Source of the DNA: Bacteroidales bacterium
GTDB lineage: Bacteria; Bacteroidota; Bacteroidia; Bacteroidales; Muribaculaceae
Direction: 5' to 3'
DNA: 33,947 nucleotides
Assembly (NCBI GenBank): GCA_900766975.1
Contig: CAAFXO010000033.1
Location: 1-33,947, forward strand
Part shown: positions 1 through 8,393 of the stretch, one piece after another
Layout of the letters: the number at the start of each line of letters is the position of its first letter
Numbering within the stretch: position 1 is the first letter of the stretch
The notes under the pieces: generated by a model
Databases searched by the model: none
What the model saw: only the letters and a program-made list of their open reading frames with translations
Told to the model about the DNA's origin: nothing
Translations under genes and position numbers: made by a program

Positions 1-375
1 CGCATCTCGGGAGAGGAGAATGTGAGAGATGTATATTGCCATGGCGATGCCGTGGTGTCGACATCGCTTTATGAGACCCTGCCCGGCACTCTGGTCGAAG
101 GACAGGTATATGGGTGTGTGCCGGTGTCATTTGGACGTGGCGGCCAGCGCGATATTGTCGACCATCTCTCCACCGGCTATATCGCCGAGTGGGATGACGA
201 CATCGCCCGAGCTGCCGGCAATATAGCCGCCGGGTTGGTGGCGGCTCGACGCATGGCAGGCGAAGAGACTCGATGCCGGATGTATCAATCGGCGACCGAC
301 CGATTCTCAGCGCCCGTGATTGCCCGGAAATATATCGACCTCTTCGAGCGATTGCTGAGAAAGTCGAAGAAGTAA
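1..375 (+). CDS. Glycosyltransferase family 4 (GT-B fold), C-terminal part; 5' end outside window
   Basis: The reading frame is open from the first base of the window, so the gene starts upstream; a GTG at 22 is an internal codon and not a convincing start. The visible 124 residues are the C-terminal nucleotide-sugar-binding half of a GT4 enzyme. An E-x7-E motif (ETLPGTLVE, codons at 73-99) is followed by GCVPVSF and a conserved GGQRDIVDH segment, as in retaining GT-B transferases where the glutamates contact the donor sugar nucleotide. It probably acts at the cytoplasmic face of the membrane in surface-glycan assembly. The donor and acceptor cannot be told. A gene for cytidine deaminase follows 43 bases later, and three membrane-protein genes follow that on the same strand. 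Confidence 0.85.
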   Translation, partial: RISGEENVRDVYCHGDAVVSTSLYETLPGTLVEGQVYGCVPVSFGRGGQRDIVDHLSTGYIAEWDDDIARAAGNIAAGLVAARRMAGEETRCRMYQSATDRFSAPVIARKYIDLFERLLRKSKK

Positions 376-418
376 CTATATAGTCGATAGTAACGCAAAC
401 TTGAAATCTACAGAATAT

Positions 419-886
419 ATGGAAACGAAGCAAATTATCACCGAAGTCAAGGTGTATCAATATGAGGAGCTTGGCGAGGAGGATCGCCTGCTGGTGGATA
501 AAGCCAAGGAGATGACGAGCCGGAGTTATGCACCCTACTCGGAGTTTCATGTAGGGGCTGCTATCCTTATGGCTGATGGGAATATAGTGCTTGGGGCGAA
601 TCAGGAGAATGCTGCCTATCCGTCGGGGATATGTGCCGAGCGGACAGCCTGCTATCAGGCATCGGCATTATATCCCGGTGTAGCGATGAAGAAGATAGCC
701 ATCGCGGCATGGACTCGTGGAGATTTTCAGTCCGAACCGGTGAGCCCATGCGGAGCATGCCGTCAGGCGCTACTCGAATATGAACATAAATATGGAGCGA
801 TGGAAGTGTTGCTATATGGCAAGGACAGAGTCTATGTCCTCCCCTCGATAGCCTCCCTCCTCCCCCTCTGCTTCGCCGAGTTCTGA
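419..886 (+). CDS. cdd: Cytidine deaminase
   Basis: Hydrolytic deamination of cytidine and deoxycytidine to uridine and deoxyuridine in pyrimidine salvage, in the cytoplasm. The 155-residue product has the length and motifs of the homotetrameric zinc class. A C72-A-E74 motif supplies one zinc ligand and the catalytic glutamate, and P110-C-x-x-C114 supplies the other two ligands. The substrate-binding segment QENAAYPSG precedes the CAE motif. I chose ATG at 419; the frame extends to a TTG at 401, but that adds six residues with no family support. It is an odd neighbour for glycan genes and may simply be carried with them. Confidence 0.93.
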   Translation: METKQIITEVKVYQYEELGEEDRLLVDKAKEMTSRSYAPYSEFHVGAAILMADGNIVLGANQENAAYPSGICAERTACYQASALYPGVAMKKIAIAAWTRGDFQSEPVSPCGACRQALLEYEHKYGAMEVLLYGKDRVYVLPSIASLLPLCFAEF

Positions 887-894
887 CTAATGGC

Positions 895-902
895 GGGGGG
901 GG
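895..902 (+). repeat. Homopolymeric G8 tract between cdd and first membrane-protein gene
   Basis: Eight consecutive G residues lie 37 bases before the proposed start of the first of the three paralogous membrane-protein genes. Such tracts can slip during replication. Here the tract lies in the intergenic leader, where a length change could alter expression. No function is shown by the sequence. Confidence 0.4.
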
Positions 903-938
903 ATGGACTGTAGTAAAGATATAGCACAATAACATTCT

Positions 939-2654
939 TTGACAGTGGAAATATTGGATAATATTCTAATTAAAATAAAACGCATTAAGATAAGCTTCAA
1001 CACGCTGTTGCTCCTTATCTTCCTGGTGGGGGTCGGCTTCTATTTTCTCGGCACACCTCGCACCGGCGATGACTATAGCTTTTTAGATTATTTCAAGCCA
1101 TGGCTTAGTTCACAACCGGAAATTCTTAACGACCAAGGTTTCGCTATGGTCGATAAGGGAGGTAATTTTTTTAAGTATGGCTTCCCTATCGATGAATATG
1201 TCGAGACAATAAAAAATAGATATAATGGCGATAATATCCGCTTGTCGAATATAATAGCGATATTTTTTCTGATTTTACCACGGTGGATAGGTCCGCTAAT
1301 CACTTTGCTTTTAATATTTCTGATTGTCAGGGAGTCATTCCGGATGGCTGATCTTAATCCGGATTCCTCTCCATTGATGCCAATCTATCTTGCACTATTC
1401 ACCATATTGATATGGACAGGCGATTTCCTTAATGAGTTTGACTACCAGGCAAATTATATATGGGGAGTTTTTGTGGCGGTCATGCTGTTGCGCTGTTTGA
1501 GAAGTCAAAAGAGGGGAATTGTGAGTTCTGTGATATTAGGCTTTGTGATGGGTTGGTGGCATGAGGGTCTTGCCTTGCCGATATTGGTAGGGTTAGTAGC
1601 GATGTGTGTCGTTTATCGCGACTGCCGAAATTTGAAATACTATCTTGCAATTGTAGCGATGGCAATTGGTTGTGGTATTCTCTTTATGAGTCCGGGAGCG
1701 AGTTATCGCCTCAATAATGGTATGGCATTTATAGATACCATATTTCAATTCTCTTATTTCAAGATGCTGGTGGTAAATACGATATGGTTTTGGCTGGCAC
1801 TTGGATTGGCAGTCATCGTGACTATGCGCCTCGGATGGCGAAGGATTGTATCTGAAAAGATGCTATTATTCTTGATGGTGGTTGGTATGGTCTCTTTTGG
1901 GGTGATGTATCGAACTTCAGCATTGCATCGGGGGGGATTCATGATGTATTATGCTTCCGGAGTGATGATAATATATCTCTTGTCGATAGGATTTCCGGGC
2001 TTTAGCAGTCGCTACAATTGGAAAAATTTGACAGTTAGTATTCCATTGTTGCTGTTATTATACACACATTGGGGTTATGTGGCATATTATAGCATTCGCA
2101 TAAATAGGGTGGTCAAGGAGCAGACTACACTCTGGTTGGAACATCCGGGAGAGACCCGATATGCTGATGTGCTGCCACTTCAAGAGATGCCATTGATATG
2201 TGGTAATCTTCCCTTCTCTTATAATGGTCCGTTGTCTTATTTCGATTGGATTAAATTATACTATGCTCCGGATATAAAGGAAAGATATGGGAAGGAAATC
2301 TTTGGATATAATGAAATGATGTCTTTGATACCTGAGCGATTGAGAGATGTGACAGCAGATTCAGGCAGAGCTATGCCGGGTGGCTCGCTTGTTCGTGAAT
2401 ACAAGGGGTTGCTCTATATGCCGGAAACTGAATTTGTAACCACCAATCTTAAGAGAGAGAATCGGTCACGCGGTTGTTTCTTGTTTAATGTAGATTATGG
2501 CAAAGGATATGTGACCCGCGAGATGATTGTTATTTCCTTTATTTCAGAGGCAGATGGTAAGCGTTACTGTTACTTGGAGCCGCATGTAATCTGGTATGTA
2601 GCCCATTTTAAACATATCAAGGGAATATCGCCCGATATCATATTTGAACCATAA
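939..2654 (+). CDS. Multi-pass membrane protein, GT-C-like (DUF6056-like), tandem copy 1
   Basis: No firm function. The 571-residue product has about ten hydrophobic segments in residues 20-385 and a C-terminal soluble domain of about 180 residues. Straight after the first segment comes GTPRTGDDY (acidic pair D44-D45). Its position in the first external loop is like the acidic motif of GT-C glycosyltransferases that use lipid-linked sugars. GWWHE lies in the middle and MSPG before a later helix; as I recall them, these resemble the DUF6056 membrane family. The start is uncertain: TTG 939, GTG 945 and TTG 954 are all in frame, with no ATG near, and the conserved core begins at about residue 18 (KISFNTLLL). 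The gene is AT-rich against its neighbours and contains a G7 run at 1930-1936. Confidence 0.75.
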   Translation: MTVEILDNILIKIKRIKISFNTLLLLIFLVGVGFYFLGTPRTGDDYSFLDYFKPWLSSQPEILNDQGFAMVDKGGNFFKYGFPIDEYVETIKNRYNGDNIRLSNIIAIFFLILPRWIGPLITLLLIFLIVRESFRMADLNPDSSPLMPIYLALFTILIWTGDFLNEFDYQANYIWGVFVAVMLLRCLRSQKRGIVSSVILGFVMGWWHEGLALPILVGLVAMCVVYRDCRNLKYYLAIVAMAIGCGILFMSPGASYRLNNGMAFIDTIFQFSYFKMLVVNTIWFWLALGLAVIVTMRLGWRRIVSEKMLLFLMVVGMVSFGVMYRTSALHRGGFMMYYASGVMIIYLLSIGFPGFSSRYNWKNLTVSIPLLLLLYTHWGYVAYYSIRINRVVKEQTTLWLEHPGETRYADVLPLQEMPLICGNLPFSYNGPLSYFDWIKLYYAPDIKERYGKEIFGYNEMMSLIPERLRDVTADSGRAMPGGSLVREYKGLLYMPETEFVTTNLKRENRSRGCFLFNVDYGKGYVTREMIVISFISEADGKRYCYLEPHVIWYVAHFKHIKGISPDIIFEP

Positions 2655-2679
2655 TAAGATGATGAAATGACTGACTAAA

Positions 2680-4362
2680 ATGACTATGATATTAAGAAGA
2701 AAAATTAGTTTCAACACTCTGCTACTCTTCATCTTCCTGGTGGGGGTCGGCTTCTACTTCCTCGGCACGCCTCGCACCAACGATGACTATAGCTTTCTTG
2801 ATCTTTTCAAGCCGTGGCTTGATTCGCAGCCGGAACTTATTAACGAGAATGGTATAACCATGGTCGACAAAGGGGGTAATTTTTTTAAATATGGTTTCCC
2901 TATCGATGAATATGTCGAGACAATAAAAAATAGATATAATGGTGATAATTTTCGCTTATCGAATATAATTGCGATATTTTTTCTAATTATACCCCGGTGG
3001 ATAGGTCCCCTAATCACTTTGCTTCTAATATTTCTGATTGTTAGGGAGTCATTCCGGATGGCTAATCTTGATCCGGATTCCTCACCATTGATGCCAATCT
3101 ATCTTGGACTGTTCACTATATTGATATGGAAAGGAGATCTCCTTAATGAGTTTGACTTTCAGGTGAATTATTTATGGGGAGTTTTTGTGGCGGCAATGCT
3201 GTTGCGCTGTCTGAGAAGTCAAAAGAGGGGAATTTTGAGCTCCGTGATATTAGGCGTAATGATGGGTTGGTGGCATGAGGGTCTTGCCTTGCCGATATTG
3301 GTAGGCTTGGTGGCGATGTGTATAGTCTCCCGAGAATGCCGACAGAAGAAATATTATGCGGCGATAGTGGCTATGGCGATAGCAATGGGATTTCAAGTTA
3401 TGAGTCCCGGTACACAAGGCCGTATGGAGCGAGGAATCTATCCATTGACATATATATTTAATATTGAGACATTTAAAGTCGTAATTAGAGAAACAACCTT
3501 ATTGTGGATGGCACTCTTGCTATCCATAATAGCAGCGATGCGTGTAGGTTGGCGGCGGGTATTTACAGATAGACTGATCATTTTTCTATTGGTGAGTAGC
3601 ACAGTGTCGTTGGCCATATTATGCCGTTCATCGATGTTCTGCCGGGCCGGATTCTGGATGTTTTATGCTGCGGGAGTTGTGATAATTCGGTTACTCGCAA
3701 TAATCTTACCGGACTTTAGCCGTCGCTATAATTGGAAAAATCTTGCAGTGGGAATCCCCCTATTACTATTAGTATATACACACTGGGGATATGTAGCATA
3801 TTATAGTATCAGATTTAATAAAATAGTAAATGAACAGTTGGCTCTATGGTTGCAGCATCCGGGAGAGACTCGATTTGCCGATGTGCTGCCACTACAAGAG
3901 ATGCCCTTGATGTGTGGCTATCTGCCCACTGCAGAATATACATTTTCAACATATTTTGATTTGATTAAAAGGTACTATGCTCCGGATATAGAGAAGAGAT
4001 ATGGAAAGAGTGTCACGGGATATGATGAAATGATGTCTTTGATACCGGAGAGGTTGAGAGATGTGACAGCAGATTCAGGCAGAGCTATGCCGGGAGGTTC
4101 GCCTGTTCGTGAATACAAGGGGTTGCTCTTTATGCCGGAGACAGAATTTGTAACAAAGATATTTAAGAAAATGAGAACGTCGCGTGCAAGATTCATAGTT
4201 GCTTGCGATTACGGTAAGGGTTATGTAAATAGAGTAGTATTTTTGACAAGCTTTATCTCGGAGGCCGATGGTAAGCGTTACTGCTACTTTGAACCAGATG
4301 TGATTTGGTATGTAGCTCATTTTAAGCATATCAAGGGGATATCGCCCGATATCACACAATAA
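2680..4362 (+). CDS. Multi-pass membrane protein, GT-C-like (DUF6056-like), tandem copy 2
   Basis: A 560-residue paralogue of the preceding gene, starting 25 bases after its stop at an ATG (a second in-frame ATG is at 2686). The plan is the same: a first membrane helix, then GTPRTNDDY with the acidic pair at residues 35-36, about ten helices, the GWWHEGLALP segment, MSPG, and a C-terminal soluble domain. Its first ~200 codons are nearly identical to copy 1. The central helices (about residues 260-345) have diverged strongly from both other copies. The end of the C-terminal domain (PERLRDVTADSG, ISEADGKRYCY, HFKHIKGISP) is again almost the same. Function unknown; a role in glycan or lipid-linked sugar handling is inferred from topology and context only. 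Confidence 0.75.
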   Translation: MTMILRRKISFNTLLLFIFLVGVGFYFLGTPRTNDDYSFLDLFKPWLDSQPELINENGITMVDKGGNFFKYGFPIDEYVETIKNRYNGDNFRLSNIIAIFFLIIPRWIGPLITLLLIFLIVRESFRMANLDPDSSPLMPIYLGLFTILIWKGDLLNEFDFQVNYLWGVFVAAMLLRCLRSQKRGILSSVILGVMMGWWHEGLALPILVGLVAMCIVSRECRQKKYYAAIVAMAIAMGFQVMSPGTQGRMERGIYPLTYIFNIETFKVVIRETTLLWMALLLSIIAAMRVGWRRVFTDRLIIFLLVSSTVSLAILCRSSMFCRAGFWMFYAAGVVIIRLLAIILPDFSRRYNWKNLAVGIPLLLLVYTHWGYVAYYSIRFNKIVNEQLALWLQHPGETRFADVLPLQEMPLMCGYLPTAEYTFSTYFDLIKRYYAPDIEKRYGKSVTGYDEMMSLIPERLRDVTADSGRAMPGGSPVREYKGLLFMPETEFVTKIFKKMRTSRARFIVACDYGKGYVNRVVFLTSFISEADGKRYCYFEPDVIWYVAHFKHIKGISPDITQ

Positions 4363-4375
4363 TCGTTTAATTCAG

Positions 4376-6127
4376 ATGAAGCATCACATGACTAAGAGGT
4401 ATATGATACAACTGAGAAACAAGATAAGCTTCAACACGCTGCTGCTCATTATTTTCCTGGTGGGAGTGGGCTTCTACTTTATCGGCACGCCTCGCACCGG
4501 CGATGACTATGCTTTTCTTGAGTTTTTCAAGCCATGGCTTGATTCGCAACCGGAAATACGCTCTGTACATGGTTATGCGATGGTGGAAAATGGAGGGAAT
4601 GTTTTGAAATATGGATATCCATTCGAGTCGCTAATAGAGACTATAGAAGATGGATTCTATAACGATAATTTTCGGTTGGCAAATATTGGGATGCTTTTGT
4701 TCATTATTTTACCTCGTTGGATGGGACCATTAATTTCACTCATCATAATTTTTTGTATAGTAAGAGTAACATTTAGGATAATCGCACTTGACCCGGATCG
4801 ATCCCCCTTAATGCTGATTTATATAGTACTGCTAACAGTTTTATTATGGAGCGGAGATAGGCTGAATGAGCTTGCATATCAAGCGAACTATCTATGGGGT
4901 GTGTTGTGGGCAGCATTATTATTGCGACACCTCTGGGGTGCATCTAAGAGCATACTTCTTTCGCTAGTTTTGGGTCTGATAGTTGGCTGGTGGCATGAAA
5001 GTCTTGCTCTATCTGTCTTGGTCGGTTTGATTGCGATAAGTATAGTCTTTAGAGATTGCCGTTGTTGGAAGTTTTATGCCGCATTGGCGGCCGTTTTCTT
5101 TGGATTTTCATTACTATTTCTTAGCCCTGCGGCATTATCTCGCATACACGATGTATCTGATATATGGTCTTTGTTCGTGCCTTATTATATCAAGATGCTT
5201 TTGATAGACTCTATATGGTTTTGGCTGGCTATTGGTTTGGCGATACTCATAGCAATGCGTATAGGGTGGCGTCATGTTTTTGTCAATCAAATCATGACTT
5301 TTTTGATAGTGAGTGGAATAACATCATTTGCAATAATGTTTCGCACATCATCGGTCTATCGCGGTGGTTTTTGGATGTATTATGCTTCCGGATTGATGAT
5401 GATTTATCTGTTATCGATAGGCTTCCCTAAATTTTTTTTTAAATACAATTTGAAAAATATAGCAGTAGGATTGCCTCTCTTACTCTTGGTTTATACCCAC
5501 TGGGGCTATGTAGGATATTATAGTGTTAGACTTAATAAAATTGTGTCCGAGCAGATATCGCTTTGGATTGAGCATCCGGGGGAGACTCGTTTTGCTGATG
5601 TCATACCACTTCAAGAGATGCCGTTGATATGTGGTAATCTGCCTCTTTATCGTTACGGGAAGATCCACTATTTTGAATGGATTACAGGCTATTACCGTCC
5701 CTACGAAGAAAAGAGACTCGGTCGAGATCTCAATTGCTATGAGAGTATGTCGTCGCTGATCCCGGAGAGATTGAGAGATGTAACGGCTACATCGGGATGC
5801 GCTATGCCGGGCGGCTCGCCGGTTCGTGAATATAAAGGGCTGCTATTTATGCCTGAGACTGAAGTAATTACTGCCGGCTTAAAGTCTGATGATATGTCGC
5901 AAGGCTACTTTAGCTTCTATTTCGACTATGGTAAGGGGTATGTGGGGTTGGTTTCCTTGGTGACAAGTTTTATTTCCGAAGCTGATGGTAAGCGATATTG
6001 CTACTTGGAGCCACAGGTTAGTTGGTATATCACTCACTTTAAGCATGTAAAGCGGATATCCCCGGAAATCAGTTATATCCCAAGAACCCGAAAAAACTCT
6101 ACAACCGAAGAAAAAATAAGACTCTAA
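4376..6127 (+). CDS. Multi-pass membrane protein, GT-C-like (DUF6056-like), tandem copy 3
   Basis: The third and longest paralogue (583 residues) begins 13 bases after copy 2. The GTPRTGDDY motif (D43-D44), the GWWHESLAL segment and the C-terminal domain are conserved. The motif written MSPG in the others is LSPA here. The region after the first helix is the most divergent of the three. The central helices (IWFWLAIGLAILIAMRIGW, then YYASG and IYLLSIGFP) match copy 1 and not copy 2. A charged tail of about 20 residues rich in R, K, T and E extends past the common end. The tight spacing suggests co-transcription of all three genes. Function unknown. Confidence 0.75.
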   Translation: MKHHMTKRYMIQLRNKISFNTLLLIIFLVGVGFYFIGTPRTGDDYAFLEFFKPWLDSQPEIRSVHGYAMVENGGNVLKYGYPFESLIETIEDGFYNDNFRLANIGMLLFIILPRWMGPLISLIIIFCIVRVTFRIIALDPDRSPLMLIYIVLLTVLLWSGDRLNELAYQANYLWGVLWAALLLRHLWGASKSILLSLVLGLIVGWWHESLALSVLVGLIAISIVFRDCRCWKFYAALAAVFFGFSLLFLSPAALSRIHDVSDIWSLFVPYYIKMLLIDSIWFWLAIGLAILIAMRIGWRHVFVNQIMTFLIVSGITSFAIMFRTSSVYRGGFWMYYASGLMMIYLLSIGFPKFFFKYNLKNIAVGLPLLLLVYTHWGYVGYYSVRLNKIVSEQISLWIEHPGETRFADVIPLQEMPLICGNLPLYRYGKIHYFEWITGYYRPYEEKRLGRDLNCYESMSSLIPERLRDVTATSGCAMPGGSPVREYKGLLFMPETEVITAGLKSDDMSQGYFSFYFDYGKGYVGLVSLVTSFISEADGKRYCYLEPQVSWYITHFKHVKRISPEISYIPRTRKNSTTEEKIRL

Positions 6128-6128
6128 A

Positions 6129-6313
6129 CCCCGTTTCGTGACAAAATAAGGTATGCCTAAACTGTCACGAACGGGGCAAAAAGTCGTTTCGTGACAAAAT
6201 AAAGAGTGCTTAATCGGTACGAAACAGGTAAAATGTCATTTCGTGACAAAATAAAGGGTCTCTAAACTGTTACGAAATGGGGTAGAACCCTGTTTCGTGA
6301 CAAAATAAAGGGT
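6129..6313 (+). repeat. Tandem array of four ~53-bp units with internal imperfect palindromes
   Basis: The 16-base core TTTCGTGACAAAATAA occurs identically at 6134, 6187, 6239 and 6293, a period of 52-54 bases. In units 1-3 a second arm follows, so each can form a hairpin: CCCCGTTTCGTGACA with TGTCACGAACGGGG (6129-6176), GTTTCGT with ACGAAAC (6186-6225), and CATTTCGTGACA with TGTTACGAAATG (6237-6279). Where arm 1 changes, arm 2 tends to change to keep pairing. Unit 4 lacks the second arm; ACCCT/AGGGT (6287-6313) can pair instead. The array begins two bases after the stop of membrane-protein copy 3, between convergent genes. A terminator, REP-like or mobile-element role is possible. Confidence 0.85.
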
Positions 6314-6336
6314 GGTAATTTATAATAAAGGGTAGC

Positions 6337-6693
6337 TTATTCGAAGCCTAATTCGTGACGGAGCTTTTTGGTTAGACCTTTGGCGGTCTGCTGATAGGCG
6401 TGGCGGATCAGCTCTTTCTCTATCTTCAGAGGGATGCTGTTATGATAGTCTATGGATACCCAATGGCGCTTGTTCATGTGATAGCCGGGTCGCACTTCGG
6501 GATATCGATCTTGTAATTCGATAGAATATTCCGGGTCTACCTTGAGGTTATAAAATTGCCACTCGCCCGAAAGATCGATCAGGCAAAACATCTTGCCACC
6601 GATCTCGAGCGCCAAAGTGTCAGGCCCGAAAGGACACCGCTCCGTAGCATGAGGTAGTCCCAATCCGGTCTCACGAATCTCTTCAATATCCAT
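6337..6693 (-). CDS. MmcQ/YjbR family protein
   Basis: A 118-residue protein of the MmcQ/YjbR family, small cytoplasmic proteins with a double-wing (CyaY-like) fold whose DNA-binding role is proposed but not well established. Family marks visible are the N-terminal PHATERCPFG segment, GKMFCLIDL, the PGYHMNKRHWVSI stretch near residue 70-84 and a C-terminal helix with AKGLTKKLR. The length is typical. It starts only three bases after the thyA stop, so it is probably the last gene of that transcript. The start is ATG and no alternative competes. Confidence 0.9.
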   Translation of the reverse strand: MDIEEIRETGLGLPHATERCPFGPDTLALEIGGKMFCLIDLSGEWQFYNLKVDPEYSIELQDRYPEVRPGYHMNKRHWVSIDYHNSIPLKIEKELIRHAYQQTAKGLTKKLRHELGFE

Positions 6694-6696
6694 AAC

Positions 6697-7494
6697 TTAG
6701 ACGCTGACGATGCCTTTGATAGCGGGGTGGGGGTTGTAGTCCTCTATGCGGAAGTCTTCGTAGTGGAAGTCGAAGATGGAGGTTACTTCCGGATTGATCA
6801 CCATCCGCGGCAGGGGGCGTGGCTCGCGTTCTAATTGCAAATGGACCTGGTCGAGGTGATTCAAGTAGATATGGGCATCTCCAAGCGTGTGGATGAACTC
6901 CCCCGGTCGCAAGCCACAAACCTGCGCCATCATCATCGTCAATAACGCATAGCTGGCGATGTTGAAGGGTACCCCCAAGAAGCAATCGGCACTCCGCTGA
7001 TAGAGCTGACACGAAAGCCTGCCATCGGGCGAGACATAGAACTGGAAGAAGGCATGACACGGGGGGAGATTCATCCGGTCAAGATCCGCTACATTCCAGG
7101 CACTCACGATGATGCGTCGCGAATCGGGATTATGCTTGATAGCCTCCACCGCCTGTGAGATCTGATCGATGTTGCCGCCAGCGTAATCGGGCCATGAACG
7201 CCACTGATAACCATAGATATGACCCAACTCGCCATCCGGATCCGCCCACTCATTCCAGATCCTTACACCATGCTCTTGGAGATAATGCACATTCGTGTCT
7301 CCCTGCAAGAACCATAGCAACTCATAAATAATACTCTTCAGATGCACCTTCTTGGTGGTGACCAAAGGGAACCCCTCCTCTAAGTCAAAACGCATCTGAT
7401 AGCCGAAAGTTGAGATCGTGCCGGTGCCGGTGCGATCATGTTTCTCCATCCCGTGATCCAGGATATGACGGAGCAAATCAAGGTATTGTTTCAT
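6697..7494 (-). CDS. thyA: Thymidylate synthase
   Basis: Converts dUMP and 5,10-methylene-tetrahydrofolate to dTMP and dihydrofolate. The 265-residue length is that of the compact bacterial ThyA. The catalytic cysteine is at position 146 in NLPPCHAFFQFYV, the same number as in E. coli. R21 in HDRTGTGT and the DSRRIIVSAWN segment bind the phosphate, and RSADCFLGVPFNIASYALL and HIYLNHLDQ complete the site. The ATG overlaps the stop of the upstream 4Fe-4S gene by four bases, which suggests translational coupling. No dihydrofolate reductase gene is in the window. Confidence 0.98.
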   Translation of the reverse strand: MKQYLDLLRHILDHGMEKHDRTGTGTISTFGYQMRFDLEEGFPLVTTKKVHLKSIIYELLWFLQGDTNVHYLQEHGVRIWNEWADPDGELGHIYGYQWRSWPDYAGGNIDQISQAVEAIKHNPDSRRIIVSAWNVADLDRMNLPPCHAFFQFYVSPDGRLSCQLYQRSADCFLGVPFNIASYALLTMMMAQVCGLRPGEFIHTLGDAHIYLNHLDQVHLQLEREPRPLPRMVINPEVTSIFDFHYEDFRIEDYNPHPAIKGIVSV

Positions 7495-8321
7495 GTATTT
7501 TGAGTTTTCTTCACCTGTCGCATCAATGGAGTGGCAGGACGACGATTGCGATTGATCTGATATCTTATAGCCCCGTTAGGGCACTCCGCTACACAGTCGA
7601 AACATCTCACACAGCGAGACTCATCGATATAGCGGCTCACCACCTTGACACACTGCGATCGGCATATATCCTCACAATGCCCGCAAGAGGTGCATCGGTC
7701 GGGGTCGATCTCAATATGCATCACCGAAAACTCCTGCACATAGCCGAGTCCGGCACCTATCGGGCAATATCGAGAACAAAACTCTCTGCCATACTTCAGC
7801 GATGAGAGGATCAGCATCAGCAACGACAATGCGCCACACACCATGCCCACGATCACTCCGCGACTCATGATCTCGCCCCAAGTCGACTCGATTACATCCT
7901 GCCGAGCCAACGAAGCAACATTCGCAGCCATATTCCATGGCTCGATGATCAGAGCCACCGCTGAAATGCCTATTACTATGCTAAGGAGATAGACCACCAA
8001 AATCCGGATCCCCCAGTTAGACTTATGCCGATAGCGGAAAGGCTTATTCAGAGGCTTTATCCATCTTTTCATCCGGCAGAACACATCCGAAAGAACGCCA
8101 ATCGGGCATACCGTCGAACAATACACCCTGCCGAAGATCAAGGTAATCACCAGCCAGACACCGGTGACACCCAAAGTAGCAGCCCCCGCCGAGAGGAGTA
8201 TCTGTATACGAGCCACCGATTCGACCACAGGATACGCCTGCGGACTGAAAATCAAACAGACCGCCGTCGCCGCCAGACAGATGGCGGCAAGTATGATCCG
8301 TATGGCTCGTAATTGTTTCAC
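7491..8321 (-). CDS. Membrane-bound 4Fe-4S protein, NapH/CcoG-like
   Basis: An integral-membrane iron-sulfur protein, probably passing electrons between a quinol or membrane donor and an unknown partner. Four or five hydrophobic segments occur (about residues 8-25, 42-64, 105-128 and 155-173). Two CxxxCP motifs (C68/C72 and C182/C186) border the membrane as in the NapH group. The tail carries two ferredoxin-type clusters: C210-x2-C-x2-C-x3-C220 with an extra C224, and C237-x2-C-x2-C-x3-C247. The start is a GTG at 8319-8321 with no better ATG. No nitrate-reductase or oxidase-maturation genes are near, so the partner is unknown. The overlap with thyA is positional and says nothing about function. 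Confidence 0.85.
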   Translation of the reverse strand: MKQLRAIRIILAAICLAATAVCLIFSPQAYPVVESVARIQILLSAGAATLGVTGVWLVITLIFGRVYCSTVCPIGVLSDVFCRMKRWIKPLNKPFRYRHKSNWGIRILVVYLLSIVIGISAVALIIEPWNMAANVASLARQDVIESTWGEIMSRGVIVGMVCGALSLLMLILSSLKYGREFCSRYCPIGAGLGYVQEFSVMHIEIDPDRCTSCGHCEDICRSQCVKVVSRYIDESRCVRCFDCVAECPNGAIRYQINRNRRPATPLMRQVKKTQNT

Positions 8322-8347
8322 ATATAGATGGTTTTATAGTTTGCTAC

Positions 8348-8376
8348 ATCAGCCGGACATAGAGAGCCCGGCTGAT
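8348..8376. terminator. Inverted repeat between yidC and the 4Fe-4S gene, possible terminator
   Basis: ATCAGCCGG (8348-8356) pairs perfectly with CCGGCTGAT (8368-8376) around an 11-base loop, in the 72-base gap after the yidC stop. There is no U-run on the minus strand, so an intrinsic terminator is only possible. It may equally be an mRNA-end stabiliser. Confidence 0.4.
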
Positions 8377-8393
8377 ATAGTTTGTGTCATATC

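Noticed and set aside
401..418. TTG at 401 as the start of cdd
   Set aside because: The extra six residues are not part of the cytidine deaminase fold and ATG 419 gives the usual length.
1..6127. Region A as a complete mobile element
   Set aside because: No integrase, transposase, tRNA target or flanking direct repeat is visible; lower GC alone does not show a mobile element.
6129..6313. The repeat array as a CRISPR
   Set aside because: Only four units are present, and the sequence between cores is itself related from unit to unit and forms the second arm of a hairpin. Unique spacers are absent and no cas gene is near.
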